Shown in pieces: positions 52,292-64,000 of a DNA stretch of 64,000 nucleotides. Position 1 is the stretch's first letter. Every line of letters starts with the position of its first letter. The notes beneath the pieces are model-generated. The model did not search any database. It was not told the DNA's origin and was given only the letters and a program-made list of their open reading frames with translations. Source of the stretch: Haliscomenobacter sp. (GTDB taxonomy: Bacteria; Bacteroidota; Bacteroidia; Chitinophagales; Saprospiraceae); assembly GCA_016707205.1 (NCBI GenBank), contig JADJHZ010000019.1, positions 4,498 through 68,497 of the forward strand. The letters are read 5' to 3'. Both the position numbers and the translations under genes were made by a program.

Positions 52292-55200
52292 CTAATGCTG
52301 TACGGCAATCTTGTGGATTCGCTGCCGGGAACCGGTTTTTACCCGAAGGAGGTAAAGCCCGGAAGGGAGCCCGGCAGTAGAAACCTCTATCTGCATTTGG
52401 CCTTTTTGAAGCGCAACCTGGCGTATTCCCTGGCCCTGAATATTGACGAGTTCCAGAAGGCCGTCTTCCTGAAAAGGATTATCCCAGGCGGCATACAGAA
52501 CGGCATCTGCCGGATTAGGGTATATCCGGAGGCCGTCTGCTATTGGCACTTCGTCCACATCCACTACCGCATTGGGGTCGATCGCGATGGTGAATTTTTT
52601 CGTGGAAATAAATCCTCCTTTGCCGTTTTCTACCACGAAGGTGAACGCATCCTCCTTTTCCGGGCCGTTCCCATGCGTATAGCTCAGGCTAAAGGTGTTG
52701 ATGGTTTCCTGCGTAAACTGGTCGCCGGCGGCCAGGGCAATGCCGTTCGCTTTCAATTGCCCTCTGGCGGGCGGGCGGACGATCGTGAACCGGAGCTGAC
52801 CGGCAGGGGTGGAAGCATCTTCCGCCCGGAGTTCAGCCTGGGTGAGGGGGTTGGTTTGCCCCGGAGGAACTTTCAGGGTGTCGTTTTTCACCAGCACAGG
52901 AGGGGTAGCGGTTTGGGTGGAACAGAATTCGAGTTTCCAGGACTCCAGCGCGCCGGGGCTGAGGCTTTCGTTTCGGAGCATCGCCACTTTTAGTACCCAC
53001 ACCCCCTGGATGTTTTCTCCTTTGAAGGCCGACAACAGTTGGTTGGGCCGGAAAACAATCCCGTCGTCCGGAGGGCAAACGCCGGCGCCGGTGACCGACT
53101 GCGGCGCTTCGTCGTCGAAGCCGATCAATACTTTGCTGGTGAGGGCGCAATGTCCGTTGTACAACAGGACCTCCGTGCCTTTGGGGCTAACCAGGCTGAT
53201 CTTAAGATTGCGGACGTATTCTTTGTTGATTTTGACCAGAGGAAGGTTCACGTCGTTCAGAATGCCGGATTGGCTTACGGTGATCCTGGATTCGATGGTT
53301 GGCGTCCCGGCTCCGGCGATATTGACGGGAGTGTTATTTTCCAGCGTGGTACAGGTTACGGTTGCGGTGTGGAAGGTAAACGGATCGAGAAAAGGCGCCG
53401 CTCCGCACAGGTTGACCGGCTGCACCCTCCAGAAATAGAGCCGGTTGTTCTCCAAAAGCACGCTGGGCTGGAACGTATTGCCGGTGATACTTTCCTGTCT
53501 GGCGAGGACGGTATTTCCAAACCGGGGGCTGGTCGCCAGTTCCAGGTTATAACTTGCCGCATTGGAAACGGGGGTCCAGCTCAACGGGGTAGACAACACA
53601 ATGCCAGGGCTTCCATCGGCAGGGGATAGCAGGGCGAGGCCGGTAAAATCGTTGGATAACGTAGCCGCGCTCACGGTGCGTTCGATCGTTGGCCCTCCCT
53701 GCGCGGTCGCCCGGATGACGAGATCCAGGGTGTCGTTGGCGGTGTTCGCCAGCGCGATGGTGAGCACGCTGCTATCGCCCGGCTGAATGGGGTTTTTACT
53801 GAACTGAAATACGCTTCCCTGAGGCAGCGGCGTGGTCAGCTCAAGTTGAACCGGGGCATTGAATGCCATTAGCCGGGTGCTGTAGATGGTGTATTTCAGC
53901 GGGTTAGGCTGGCAATGGAGGGGCTCCGTATAGGGGTTAACCGAGAGCGCGTAACCCGGAGTGGTTGTTTGGACAATGGAAAAATGGACGTTTGAAATGT
54001 CGAAGAAGATGTTATCCGCTGCTTCCACTTTGATCCGCGCACTTTCGGTGATAATGCCGGGCGCGGTGACTTGAGCAGAGCCGGTGTTGCGCGCGTTCTG
54101 TGCCAGCAGGTAGGGGTAGGTAAGCCCTCCATCCACCGAAAGGCGAATGTGGACGTACCGGCAATTGACCGGAGCGAGATCGGTTTTGGCGACATCCCAG
54201 GTAACGGTTTGGGTGGAGCCGGTTATCCAGGTTATTCCTTCCTGGGTTGGAGCGGTAACGAGAAACGGACCCGCTTTGTCGGTGACATCGAATTGGGTCT
54301 GAGCCCAAACGACGCCCGCTCCTCCGGGGTGGTTGTCGCGGACGGTGCAGCGAAAGGTCAGTTTGCGCGCATAGGCAGGAAGAACCTCCCGCTTGTCTTT
54401 TTCATTGTTTACCAGCGCGCTGATCCGGGGGATCGTCCGCACGGGATTCGCAGTGGGGCGAAACGACCGGAAGAGGGGGGAGGAAAAAGAGGCTTCTCCC
54501 AGCGGGGTAGTGGGGCCAATGTCGTATTGCTCCCAGCAATAGGTAAGCGGGTCCCCGTCGGCATCGGTAGCGGAAGCTTCGAGCTGGAACGGCGTGCTAA
54601 CCGGAATGGCGAACGATTTGGGGTATTTCAAGGCGATTGCCGGCGCCCGGTTTTGGGTCGGCACGATCGTAGCGCAGGTATTCCCCTGACCTTTTCTGCT
54701 AAAGGCATAAAAATCGTCGAGAGACCCCACGTGGTAATAGTCGTCGGAAGCGCTCAGGACGTTATCCGAGCCGCATCCGCCCGCATAGGACATAATGGTG
54801 CTGCCGCTGCCGGGTTCGAAGGCGTCGTCGAGGTCGTACTGGCTGGAGTAGTCGGGGCAGCTGTTCCAACTGTGGGCACAGGAAAACTGGTGCCCGAGTT
54901 CGTGTGCCATGATCTGGACGGCGATGAACTCTACGCTGTTGGTGAAGTGGCAGGTGACGCCGGCTCCTTTTTCCGCGCCGCAGGCGCTGGCGTAGCGGGC
55001 AATCCCGCCAATGCTGTTAGAGCAGCTCAGGGTGAACACGTGCCCCAGATCATAGGCAGAAGCCCCGATCACCTGGTTGAGGACGAGGGTGTTTTGGCCG
55101 AGTAGGGAGGGCGCGTTGTCCGCAGAAATAAACGGATCGGTCGAGCCGTTGAGGTAGATCAGGGTGTCGTTATTGGCAATGAGTTGAAGTCGGATGGCCG

Positions 55201-55960
55201 TTTCTTTTTCAAAGATCTGGTTTACCCGGTTGATGGAAGTGACCATAGAAGCCAGCACCGCCGTTTTGTTTCCTCCTTTGGCCTGTCCGTATTCCCCGGT
55301 ACATGCCAGGGCCAGCCGGTAGGTTCTCAGTTCCACCGTTTCTTCCGCAGCATCCCGCAGGTTGAAGGCAGACCGGTTGGTAGCCTCCTCGGGCAGGTCG
55401 CGCGACAGGTTCAGCGGGGCGTCCGTCACGCCGCAATGCGGGATTTCCTGCCCCTCCGGAAATTGAAGGTCCCGGGTATAATAGGCGGAATAATAGTCTC
55501 TTTGGCCATCCGCCAGCGGGTCGATGTAAAATAAGCCATTGGGCGAAACGACAGCCCCGTGAAACCCGGCAGGGGTAATATCCAGGCGGGCTGTGAGTTC
55601 GGGCCGCCGGATACCCTGCGCTAAATAGGTCTGGATTTGCGGATACCGGGCGCTTAATTCAGGCGCCATCACCGGAGAAACAACTACCCGGAACGCTTCC
55701 GTTCCGCCTTCCGGAAGCGGCAACAGGAATACCATTTCACTTGTTTTGGCGCCTTCTAATGGAGCTCTGCGGAGCAGCGACTCGGCGCGCTGTACGTCCA
55801 GCCGCAGCAGCCGGTACCGGGATGCCGCAAGCGACATGCCGGCCCCCCGGGGCAAAACGATCGATTCCAGCGAAACATCTTCCCAGAGGTTGATGGGGCT
55901 TTGGGCGAAAGAGGGTTGGAATAACACCAGTAAAGACAGGGAAATAAAGAGGGTTCTCAT
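52292..55960 (-). CDS. Secreted M12B-like zinc metalloprotease with P-like domain and T9SS signal
   Basis: A 1222-aa secreted protease. A signal peptide (to residue 19, QPSFA-Q) is followed by a propeptide of about 200 residues. The reprolysin-like catalytic domain has HELGHQFSCAH (H353, E354, H357, H363; the family Gly is Ser) and the Met-turn STIMSYAGGCG. Ig/fibronectin-type regions, a proprotein-convertase P-like domain (about 875-1000, NIQGVWVLKVAM), a cadherin-like stretch and a T9SS type A sorting domain (about 1145-1222, GLRIYPNPADAVLY ... GLYLLRV) follow. Probably degrades extracellular protein. It lies 62 nt upstream of the PASTA fusion gene on the same strand, so co-transcription is possible. 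Confidence 0.88.
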   Translation of the reverse strand: MRTLFISLSLLVLFQPSFAQSPINLWEDVSLESIVLPRGAGMSLAASRYRLLRLDVQRAESLLRRAPLEGAKTSEMVFLLPLPEGGTEAFRVVVSPVMAPELSARYPQIQTYLAQGIRRPELTARLDITPAGFHGAVVSPNGLFYIDPLADGQRDYYSAYYTRDLQFPEGQEIPHCGVTDAPLNLSRDLPEEATNRSAFNLRDAAEETVELRTYRLALACTGEYGQAKGGNKTAVLASMVTSINRVNQIFEKETAIRLQLIANNDTLIYLNGSTDPFISADNAPSLLGQNTLVLNQVIGASAYDLGHVFTLSCSNSIGGIARYASACGAEKGAGVTCHFTNSVEFIAVQIMAHELGHQFSCAHSWNSCPDYSSQYDLDDAFEPGSGSTIMSYAGGCGSDNVLSASDDYYHVGSLDDFYAFSRKGQGNTCATIVPTQNRAPAIALKYPKSFAIPVSTPFQLEASATDADGDPLTYCWEQYDIGPTTPLGEASFSSPLFRSFRPTANPVRTIPRISALVNNEKDKREVLPAYARKLTFRCTVRDNHPGGAGVVWAQTQFDVTDKAGPFLVTAPTQEGITWITGSTQTVTWDVAKTDLAPVNCRYVHIRLSVDGGLTYPYLLAQNARNTGSAQVTAPGIITESARIKVEAADNIFFDISNVHFSIVQTTTPGYALSVNPYTEPLHCQPNPLKYTIYSTRLMAFNAPVQLELTTPLPQGSVFQFSKNPIQPGDSSVLTIALANTANDTLDLVIRATAQGGPTIERTVSAATLSNDFTGLALLSPADGSPGIVLSTPLSWTPVSNAASYNLELATSPRFGNTVLARQESITGNTFQPSVLLENNRLYFWRVQPVNLCGAAPFLDPFTFHTATVTCTTLENNTPVNIAGAGTPTIESRITVSQSGILNDVNLPLVKINKEYVRNLKISLVSPKGTEVLLYNGHCALTSKVLIGFDDEAPQSVTGAGVCPPDDGIVFRPNQLLSAFKGENIQGVWVLKVAMLRNESLSPGALESWKLEFCSTQTATPPVLVKNDTLKVPPGQTNPLTQAELRAEDASTPAGQLRFTIVRPPARGQLKANGIALAAGDQFTQETINTFSLSYTHGNGPEKEDAFTFVVENGKGGFISTKKFTIAIDPNAVVDVDEVPIADGLRIYPNPADAVLYAAWDNPFQEDGLLELVNIQGQGIRQVALQKGQMQIEVSTAGLPSGLYLLRVKTGSRQRIHKIAVQH

Positions 55961-56069
55961 GCCAGCCTACATTTTTTGAAGGAAACAAAGATCGGAAATT
56001 TCCCATCCGGATCGGGCAAAAGTTTCGCAATTTGGCTGACAAGGCTCCCGAACTGGCGCGAGGGCGGGC

Positions 56070-59000
56070 TTAAAACACCGCCGTTACCTGCACGCTTCCG
56101 GTATGCACGACCGCATTCGTTCCCGTTTTGCGCCCGTCGTACGTCAGGCGGAGTTGGAGGCTTCGGTTGAGCTGGCGGTCTGCGTTCAGGCTCCAGAGCC
56201 AGTTGGCGCCGGTCTGAAGGCCGTTGAGGATGGCAAAAGCGGCGGGAGAACGCTTGTTGCCCGTCAGGTCAATGCCGGTATAGGAAAGGCGAAGGCGGTA
56301 GGACGTATTTCCTTTGGGGTTGTAGGTGTGTTCGGTGCTGAATTCTTTGGAAATAGCCCGGAGGGGCTCTCCAGAAAGCAGGTTCTCGTCTTGCTGATAC
56401 CGGAAGCTGGCTTGGGCCCGGTAGGTCTGTACGGGCAGCCAGGATGCCTGGGCTTCCAGGCGGTAGAACCGCAGTTCGTAGTCGCGGAGGTTGAAAAATT
56501 CCGAGTCGCTTAGCTTGGTACCTTCCGAGGCTTGCAGGCGCAGGGTCCATTGTTTGGCCCAGTTCCAACGGAGTTGAAGGGTTTGGTCCTGCAATTCCCG
56601 GAGTTCGAAGCCTGTCGTTTGCGCCTGTTTGCTGAAGTTTCGCTGGCGGGTCCATTGGAGTTCCCATTTGGGGTGGGCCCTGTTGAGGGCGATGGACTGC
56701 CGGATTCCAGCGTTCAGGGCTACGGTGGCGGTATCGGAAGGATCATAGGCAAGGCGGAAACCGGGGAAACCTTTGCCCCCGGCCTGGGTTTTTTGCTGAA
56801 TCCGCCAGGAGAATTGCCCGGAGAGCTTGCTGAGGATTTTGGAAACCTGTCCGGACGGGGATTTCCATAGGGCCCGGGGTTCGAGCTGGAGGTTTTGGTT
56901 GAGTTGCGAGTAGTCGGTCCGGATAAATTGAGTGCTAACCGTAGATATCCGGATATAGTCGGCCAGGTCCTGGAAAGGAGCGATTTCCATTTCATAGGGC
57001 TGGATGACGCCGTCGTTGTTGTACAGGGAGTCTTGCCAGATATAGGCGCCTTCCCCCGGGGCCACTTTGATATAGGTAAACTCCAGGCGGGGCTCTTGCC
57101 CGGACCCCAGTTCGTACACGGTATTGGACCTGAAAAATCCTTTTCCCCCATTCAGGTTGGCGTCGAGCCGCCCCAGTAGGGTATTGCGCTGGGGATCCAG
57201 TCCGGTGGCGAGGAGCGTATCGGCGCGCAGGTTGCGGAACCGGAGATTCCCGCTGATCCGGGCTTTTTGCTGCCGCTGCCATTGACCGGTAAGGGAATAA
57301 TCGCGGGAGCGTATCGCGGCTTTCCAAACCCCATGTTGCGGGAGCCAGTCCTGGCGCTGACTTGCCTGAACCTGCATCGCCCAGGTTTTATCTTTGGGGC
57401 TTTCCCATCCTGCCTGCGTATTCCAAAAGGCGAAGCTCCCCTGGAGCAGGCTGTCGGACGCCGGTTGTTTCCGGGCATTTTGCTCGCCTTCGGCGAGCAG
57501 AAACACCGTCCATCCTCCGATGCGGGGAAAGGCTTTGCGTATTTCCAGATTCGGTCGCAAAAACCGGTTGGTTTCGCCTTCTTTTTGGGCATCGAGGAGG
57601 CGGACGTTGCCCAGAAATTCCCAGTTTTTAGGCCGGAGCGACCAATCCAGCCGGTGTTGTTCGCCCCGGTACGTATCCCCGCGGAGGAAAGCCTGAAACG
57701 CGTATCCGGTTTGACCCAGTTGGGGGTGCTCCAGACGCGCTTCGCCGCGCGCCAGAAACTCCCTGGCTGGTACGGTTGTTCCCTGGCCCAGAAAATCGGC
57801 AAGGCTCCAGTCTCTCAGGAATTCCGGGTTGCGGTAGGGGTTGATGGGCTGGAAATCCGGGTGCAGGATTTCCATCGACAGATTGGAGGACAAAAGCCAC
57901 CCTGCGGGGCGGTCGCTCAGGCGAAAGCGCTTTTGGAAGCGGGTTAACGCCGCCCATCCCCAGTCGTTGGTATGGCCGAGGGGAGAAAGGCGGTTGCGGT
58001 CCAGGTGGCTGAGCGCCACCTCTGTCACCCAGCTGCCTTCTTGGCCGAAGGTCCATTCCTGGCCCAGGGTGAACAGTTGTTGCTGCTGCGGAGGAGCAAG
58101 CCGGACGACGGGCTCGTACTCTCCCTGGGGCAAGCAGGTGAGCGGGTCGGGTCCAACCCACTCGAAGATCCGCTCGTTGGCGGTTTGTTGGGGTGCGAGC
58201 CTGTAGTTCCCCTTACCTTGCCCCAGGAAGGTGAACCTGGCAATTGCTCTGGCATCTTCCGGGTTGGTGGAATAAACCAGGATGGAGTCCTGGCGTCCGC
58301 ACGGACCCAGGGTATCGCGAAAGGCGTAAAACACCCGGGAAGGGGTGAAGGCTTCAGCCAATTGGAGTCCTGAGATCAGGGCTTTTTCGGGGTCGTCGCC
58401 TGCTGCCGAAAGGATTTCGCGGTCTGCGAGGCTGAGTTCCAGGTTGGCGGTCGGGGTGCGGCTGTCCTGGCGGCTATAGGCGTTGAAATAGGCTTTGAAC
58501 TGCTTACCGGCATATCCCGAATGAAGGGCATACACGCTGCGAAGGAAATTCTGGTCGGCGTATTCGTATTCGACCGCCACCCGGCTTTCCCGGGTGATGA
58601 GGCGTTTGGCGGTGAATTGGAGTTCGCCCCGGTTATAGTCGATGACGTAATCCTGATCCGCTCCCCGCTGCAGGAGTTCCCCGTTGAGCCAAACGCGCTC
58701 GGTTCCAGCCAGAATGACGATGAAGCGCTCCCCCTCTCCCCCTTGCAACGGGTAGGGGCCCTGGTTTCCTTCCTGCACGGGTAGGGAGTACCGGGTAAAT
58801 TTTCCCCGGGCTATGGCAAAAGCGGCGCTGTGCCGCCATTTGTCTTGCTGTTGGAGGCGGACTTGGCCTCCCTGCAGGCGGTTGAAATACTGCAGAAAAT
58901 AGCCGCTTTCCGGCCGGAGGTCGTAATCGCCTGCGGTGATCTCGGCGTTGCGCCGTTTGATCTGGACAAAAACCCGGTCGAACTCCCGGAGTTGCAGGGA

Positions 59001-59585
59001 GTTCCCTTCGGGCTGCAGGGGCAGGTTTTCGTCGGAGATCGCTGCCCGGATTTCCATCCCGTCGCCCAGGTCGCCGGAAAGCTGTAGGTTGAAGCTGGAG
59101 TTCAGGGCCAGGTCCTGGGTATTGCCGAGGGCGATTCCCCGGGTAAAACTTCCGCTGTAGTCCATTTTCCGGAAGTTGATGGATGGATCGGGCTCAGAAT
59201 AAGGCGCATAGCGGTATCCCAGCGCCAAATCTTGCCGGGCAGTATCCAGCAGGGCGCTATCCAGTAGAAAACGCGGTTGCGTCAGCCAGGCAGGAAATAA
59301 TCGATAGCGGACCTCGACGGGGAAGCCGATTGGAAGGGTGTTTGCCTTCCAATAAAGCACCCCGTTGTTATAATCGAAAAAAGCGCCCGAGAGGATTTTT
59401 CCGGAAGATAATTCCCAAACCTGGACCGAACCGGGAATGAGGGAAGCGGAATCGGGAAGGGGAAGCGGGGAAAGATCGTAGGTTACGATGCGCTTCCAAT
59501 TGGCCCCAGCCCCTTTTTCCTGGGCATTTAGGCTAGCCGAAACCAGAATAAAAAGCATTCCCCATACAGCTGGCCGGCAAAACAT
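56070..59585 (-). CDS. Very large outer-membrane beta-barrel protein, function unknown
   Basis: 1171 aa with an N-terminal signal peptide (to about residue 21, SASLNA-Q). The N-terminal beta domain (about 30-140, IVTYDLSPLPLPDSASLIPGSV) is followed by long alternating strands to a terminal TAVF ending, typical of barrels. A DYVIDYNRGELQFTAKRLI motif (around residue 315) recurs in large Bacteroidota outer-membrane proteins and in parts of SprA-like proteins, but the protein is about half the length of SprA and I do not call it SprA. No TonB box or plug is seen. It sits 109 nt upstream of the metalloprotease on the same strand. Confidence 0.75.
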   Translation of the reverse strand: MFCRPAVWGMLFILVSASLNAQEKGAGANWKRIVTYDLSPLPLPDSASLIPGSVQVWELSSGKILSGAFFDYNNGVLYWKANTLPIGFPVEVRYRLFPAWLTQPRFLLDSALLDTARQDLALGYRYAPYSEPDPSINFRKMDYSGSFTRGIALGNTQDLALNSSFNLQLSGDLGDGMEIRAAISDENLPLQPEGNSLQLREFDRVFVQIKRRNAEITAGDYDLRPESGYFLQYFNRLQGGQVRLQQQDKWRHSAAFAIARGKFTRYSLPVQEGNQGPYPLQGGEGERFIVILAGTERVWLNGELLQRGADQDYVIDYNRGELQFTAKRLITRESRVAVEYEYADQNFLRSVYALHSGYAGKQFKAYFNAYSRQDSRTPTANLELSLADREILSAAGDDPEKALISGLQLAEAFTPSRVFYAFRDTLGPCGRQDSILVYSTNPEDARAIARFTFLGQGKGNYRLAPQQTANERIFEWVGPDPLTCLPQGEYEPVVRLAPPQQQQLFTLGQEWTFGQEGSWVTEVALSHLDRNRLSPLGHTNDWGWAALTRFQKRFRLSDRPAGWLLSSNLSMEILHPDFQPINPYRNPEFLRDWSLADFLGQGTTVPAREFLARGEARLEHPQLGQTGYAFQAFLRGDTYRGEQHRLDWSLRPKNWEFLGNVRLLDAQKEGETNRFLRPNLEIRKAFPRIGGWTVFLLAEGEQNARKQPASDSLLQGSFAFWNTQAGWESPKDKTWAMQVQASQRQDWLPQHGVWKAAIRSRDYSLTGQWQRQQKARISGNLRFRNLRADTLLATGLDPQRNTLLGRLDANLNGGKGFFRSNTVYELGSGQEPRLEFTYIKVAPGEGAYIWQDSLYNNDGVIQPYEMEIAPFQDLADYIRISTVSTQFIRTDYSQLNQNLQLEPRALWKSPSGQVSKILSKLSGQFSWRIQQKTQAGGKGFPGFRLAYDPSDTATVALNAGIRQSIALNRAHPKWELQWTRQRNFSKQAQTTGFELRELQDQTLQLRWNWAKQWTLRLQASEGTKLSDSEFFNLRDYELRFYRLEAQASWLPVQTYRAQASFRYQQDENLLSGEPLRAISKEFSTEHTYNPKGNTSYRLRLSYTGIDLTGNKRSPAAFAILNGLQTGANWLWSLNADRQLNRSLQLRLTYDGRKTGTNAVVHTGSVQVTAVF

Positions 59586-59659
59586 AAATAATTTTTGAAT
59601 ATATACTCAATTTACCGCATTAATCATAAAAAGTACTGGAATAGAACGAAAAAACCGCG

Positions 59660-59667
59660 TACATTTG
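59660..59667 (+). promoter_or_regulatory. -7 promoter element TACATTTG
   Basis: It matches TAnnTTTG. A start near 59674 would give the peroxidase mRNA a leader of about 178 nt containing the 60-nt palindrome. No clean TTG -33 box is seen. Confidence 0.35.
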
Positions 59668-59744
59668 TTGCACTTCCAATCTGAGCTTTGAGAGGCTTCC
59701 TCCACAATACCATTGCGCGAGTATAATTGTTTTGTCCTTAAGCA

Positions 59745-59804
59745 CAATGAAAACCAGACAATGACAAAAGCATTCTGCTTTTTGTCATTGTCTGGTTTTC
59801 ATTG
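59745..59804 (+). promoter_or_regulatory. Perfect 25-bp-arm palindrome in the peroxidase leader
   Basis: Positions 59745-59769 and 59780-59804 are exact reverse complements. A further GCA/TGC with a single bulged T closes on a TTC loop. It ends 47 nt before the peroxidase ATG. In RNA it would be a very stable hairpin (transcript stabiliser, attenuator or protein site). It could also be a trace of a small mobile element. Confidence 0.75.
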
Positions 59805-59851
59805 AATTCCTATTTTTCCGTCCGTTTTGATCATAACAAATTAAAAAGACC

Positions 59852-62746
<2,895 letters not shown>

Positions 62747-63252
62747 TGGTTAGTGGTTAGTGGTTAGATTAAGGTGGTTAGATTAAGGTGGTACTTAAAA
62801 GGACAAGGTTCAAGGGGGAGGCTCCTTGGGCCTTGTCCTTTTTGGCGCGAGGCCCCAGCCCCTAAGCTTTGCGCCTTTTGCCCTGCGCCTTTTTTATTCC
62901 CCTTGCGCCAAACTATTTTTTTTGTTACTTTTACCCCATCTTATTGTCCAAAAGACATCCACCCCCCCGGGTATTCAATCTAAACGCCGCCGACAGCGGC
63001 TGTCATGCTCATCTTACAGGAAATCAAAAACAGCCAGAGGGTTTACGCCGGTCAGGGACCGGCGGATAGTTCTGTGCACGGAATCTTGAGGACGGCGGTT
63101 AGTGGTTAGTGGTTAGTGGTTAAGTGGTTAAGTTAATAAAGACCATCTTACTTCGTAAATCGTAAAATCCCTCTATCCTAAATCGTCCTCGTAAATCGTC
63201 CTTCGTAAATCGTACTTCGTACATCCCATAGAACATACCAAAAACAGGAAAG
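62747..63252. repeat. 506-nt repeat-filled gap
   Basis: GTGGTTAGTGGTTAG units start at the peroxidase stop codon and recur at about 63096-63135. AAATCGTCCTTCGTA-type units fill about 63150-63225. The terminator at 62797-62845 is inside. The rest shows no gene. Confidence 0.6.
62797..62845 (+). terminator. Strong intrinsic terminator of the peroxidase gene
   Basis: AAAAGGACAAGG (62797-62808) pairs perfectly with CCTTGTCCTTTT (62831-62842). An inner CAAGG/CCTTG helix lies in the loop and a T-run follows. Confidence 0.85.
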
Positions 63253-63933
63253 ATGAAAAAGATGACCGCTTTGATTGCCGACGATCAGCCGATTGTGCTG
63301 GAAGGGCTGCAATCCTTTTTAGGAAAGAACCCCGGGCTGGCCGTGGAGGTTACCGCTACGGCGGCTGATGGAACGGAACTTCTGGAGTTGGCATTCAGCA
63401 GACCGTTTGATTTGGTGATCCTCGAGCTCAATCTGTCGGGCGTGGATGGCATGATGGCCCTCAAGAAGATTCGTTCGCGTTTTCCTGGACTTCCCATTAT
63501 TATTTTCAGCCGGTACGACGATCCCAAGATCGTGTGGTCAACGATCCGGGACGGGGCCAACGCGTACCTGCTCAAGAACAGTCCGCTGGAGGAGTGGCGC
63601 CGCGCGCTGGAAGCGATCCGGGAGGGCCAAACCTATCTGGGGAGCGGAATCCGGCTCGAACACGTCAAGCGGCCGGAGCATGCGGAAGTAAAAAAAGCCG
63701 TTTTCTCAGGCGAAGCGGTGGAGGATAATGCCCCGGGCATCTATATGCTCACCCGCCGCGAGTCGGAGATCCTCGCCCTGATCGCCCAGGCGTTCAGCAA
63801 TAAGGAGATCGCCAGCCGCTTGTATATCAGCGACCAGACCGTCAGCGTGCACCGCAAGAACATCATGCGCAAACTGGGGGTCTGCAATGCTGCCGGGCTG
63901 GTGAAGGCGGCGTTTGAACTAGGCATCAGTTAA
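63253..63933 (+). CDS. NarL/LuxR-type response regulator lacking the phospho-aspartate
   Basis: A 226-aa two-domain regulator. The receiver (about 5-125) keeps the acidic pair D10-D11, S86 and K108, but the phosphorylation site is Glu (E58 in FDLVILELNLSG) instead of Asp. The LuxR-type DNA-binding helix-turn-helix is intact (about 165-215, LTRRESEILALIAQAFSNKEIASRLYISDQTVSVHRKNIMRKLGV). A Glu at this site often mimics the phosphorylated state, so constitutive activity is inferred. No histidine kinase is in the window. A GGCGTTTA repeat begins 4 nt after the stop. Confidence 0.9.
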   Translation: MKKMTALIADDQPIVLEGLQSFLGKNPGLAVEVTATAADGTELLELAFSRPFDLVILELNLSGVDGMMALKKIRSRFPGLPIIIFSRYDDPKIVWSTIRDGANAYLLKNSPLEEWRRALEAIREGQTYLGSGIRLEHVKRPEHAEVKKAVFSGEAVEDNAPGIYMLTRRESEILALIAQAFSNKEIASRLYISDQTVSVHRKNIMRKLGVCNAAGLVKAAFELGIS

Positions 63934-63935
63934 TG

Positions 63936-63966
63936 TTTAGGCGTTTGGGCGTTAGGACGTTTAGGG
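63936..63966. repeat. GGCGTTTA repeat units at the window end
   Basis: TTTAGGCGTTTGGGCGTTAG units belong to the same family as 2554-2698, 35915-35945 and 38369-38519. The rest of the element runs past 64000. Confidence 0.55.
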
Positions 63967-64000
63967 AGGGAGCTAATCTTGCAGGCAGATAGTCCGGACT

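Noticed and set aside
56070..59585. Calling the large barrel SprA
   Set aside because: It is about half the length of SprA and shares only a DYNRGEL-type motif, so the name is not supported.

Overview
The window reads as chromosomal DNA of a member of the Bacteroidota, most likely the Saprospiria (Lewinella-like). The evidence is: TonB-dependent receptors with an N-terminal carboxypeptidase-regulatory-like domain; secreted proteins ending in type IX secretion (T9SS) sorting domains or the gliding-associated CHU_C domain; small lipoproteins and DUF families typical of the phylum; and promoters of the form TTG-N20-TAnnTTTG. I see no phage, insertion sequence, CRISPR array, rRNA or convincing tRNA. 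It is a core/housekeeping region with many large surface proteins.

Layout. 0.5-8 kb: an uncharacterised 516-aa protein, a candidate structured RNA on the minus strand, a serine hydrolase, an MFS exporter, and an NSS-family amino-acid symporter followed by a 51-aa MetS-like small subunit. 8-13 kb: two TonB-receptor-type outer-membrane proteins. 13.5-21 kb: a glycogen-linked cluster with a CBM48-helix-hairpin-helix protein, a giant SBBP/CHU_C surface protein and the branching enzyme GlgB. 21-25 kb: a VWA protein divergent from an ECF sigma factor that is translationally coupled to a membrane protein ending in a TonB C-terminal domain. 25-35 kb: DinB-like protein, AddA/RecB-like helicase, a large TolB-propeller amidohydrolase, dCTP deaminase, WD40 protein and phosphopantetheinyl transferase. 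35-48 kb: DUF4349 lipoprotein, dicarboxylate symporter, HGSNAT-like membrane acyltransferase, DUF2807 protein, RecG, RbfA, Ppx/GppA, a porin-like protein, an MBL-fold hydrolase, ankyrin, SPOR and rhodanese proteins. 48-64 kb: a 1205-aa fusion of two degenerate D-Ala-D-Ala-ligase-like modules with a membrane segment and three PASTA domains, a secreted metalloprotease, a very large outer-membrane barrel, a secreted haem peroxidase and a NarL-type response regulator.

Three genes (anti-sigma/TonB, AddA-like helicase, amidohydrolase) are each interrupted by exactly one base gained or lost in a short C/G run, and a 21-G run lies near 48.2 kb. Homopolymer errors in the assembly are the simplest explanation, so I treat these genes as probably intact in the organism.

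The most interesting signals are (1) the minus-strand candidate RNA at about 2.09-2.38 kb, with a consensus promoter and terminator; (2) the Ddl-like x2/PASTA fusion whose catalytic residues are lost; (3) families of degenerate short-unit repeats that fill many intergenic gaps, fold into long hairpins and often supply the stop codon of the gene beside them; (4) a perfect 25-bp-arm palindrome upstream of the peroxidase; and (5) an inverted pair of about 60-nt elements flanking the glgB region.
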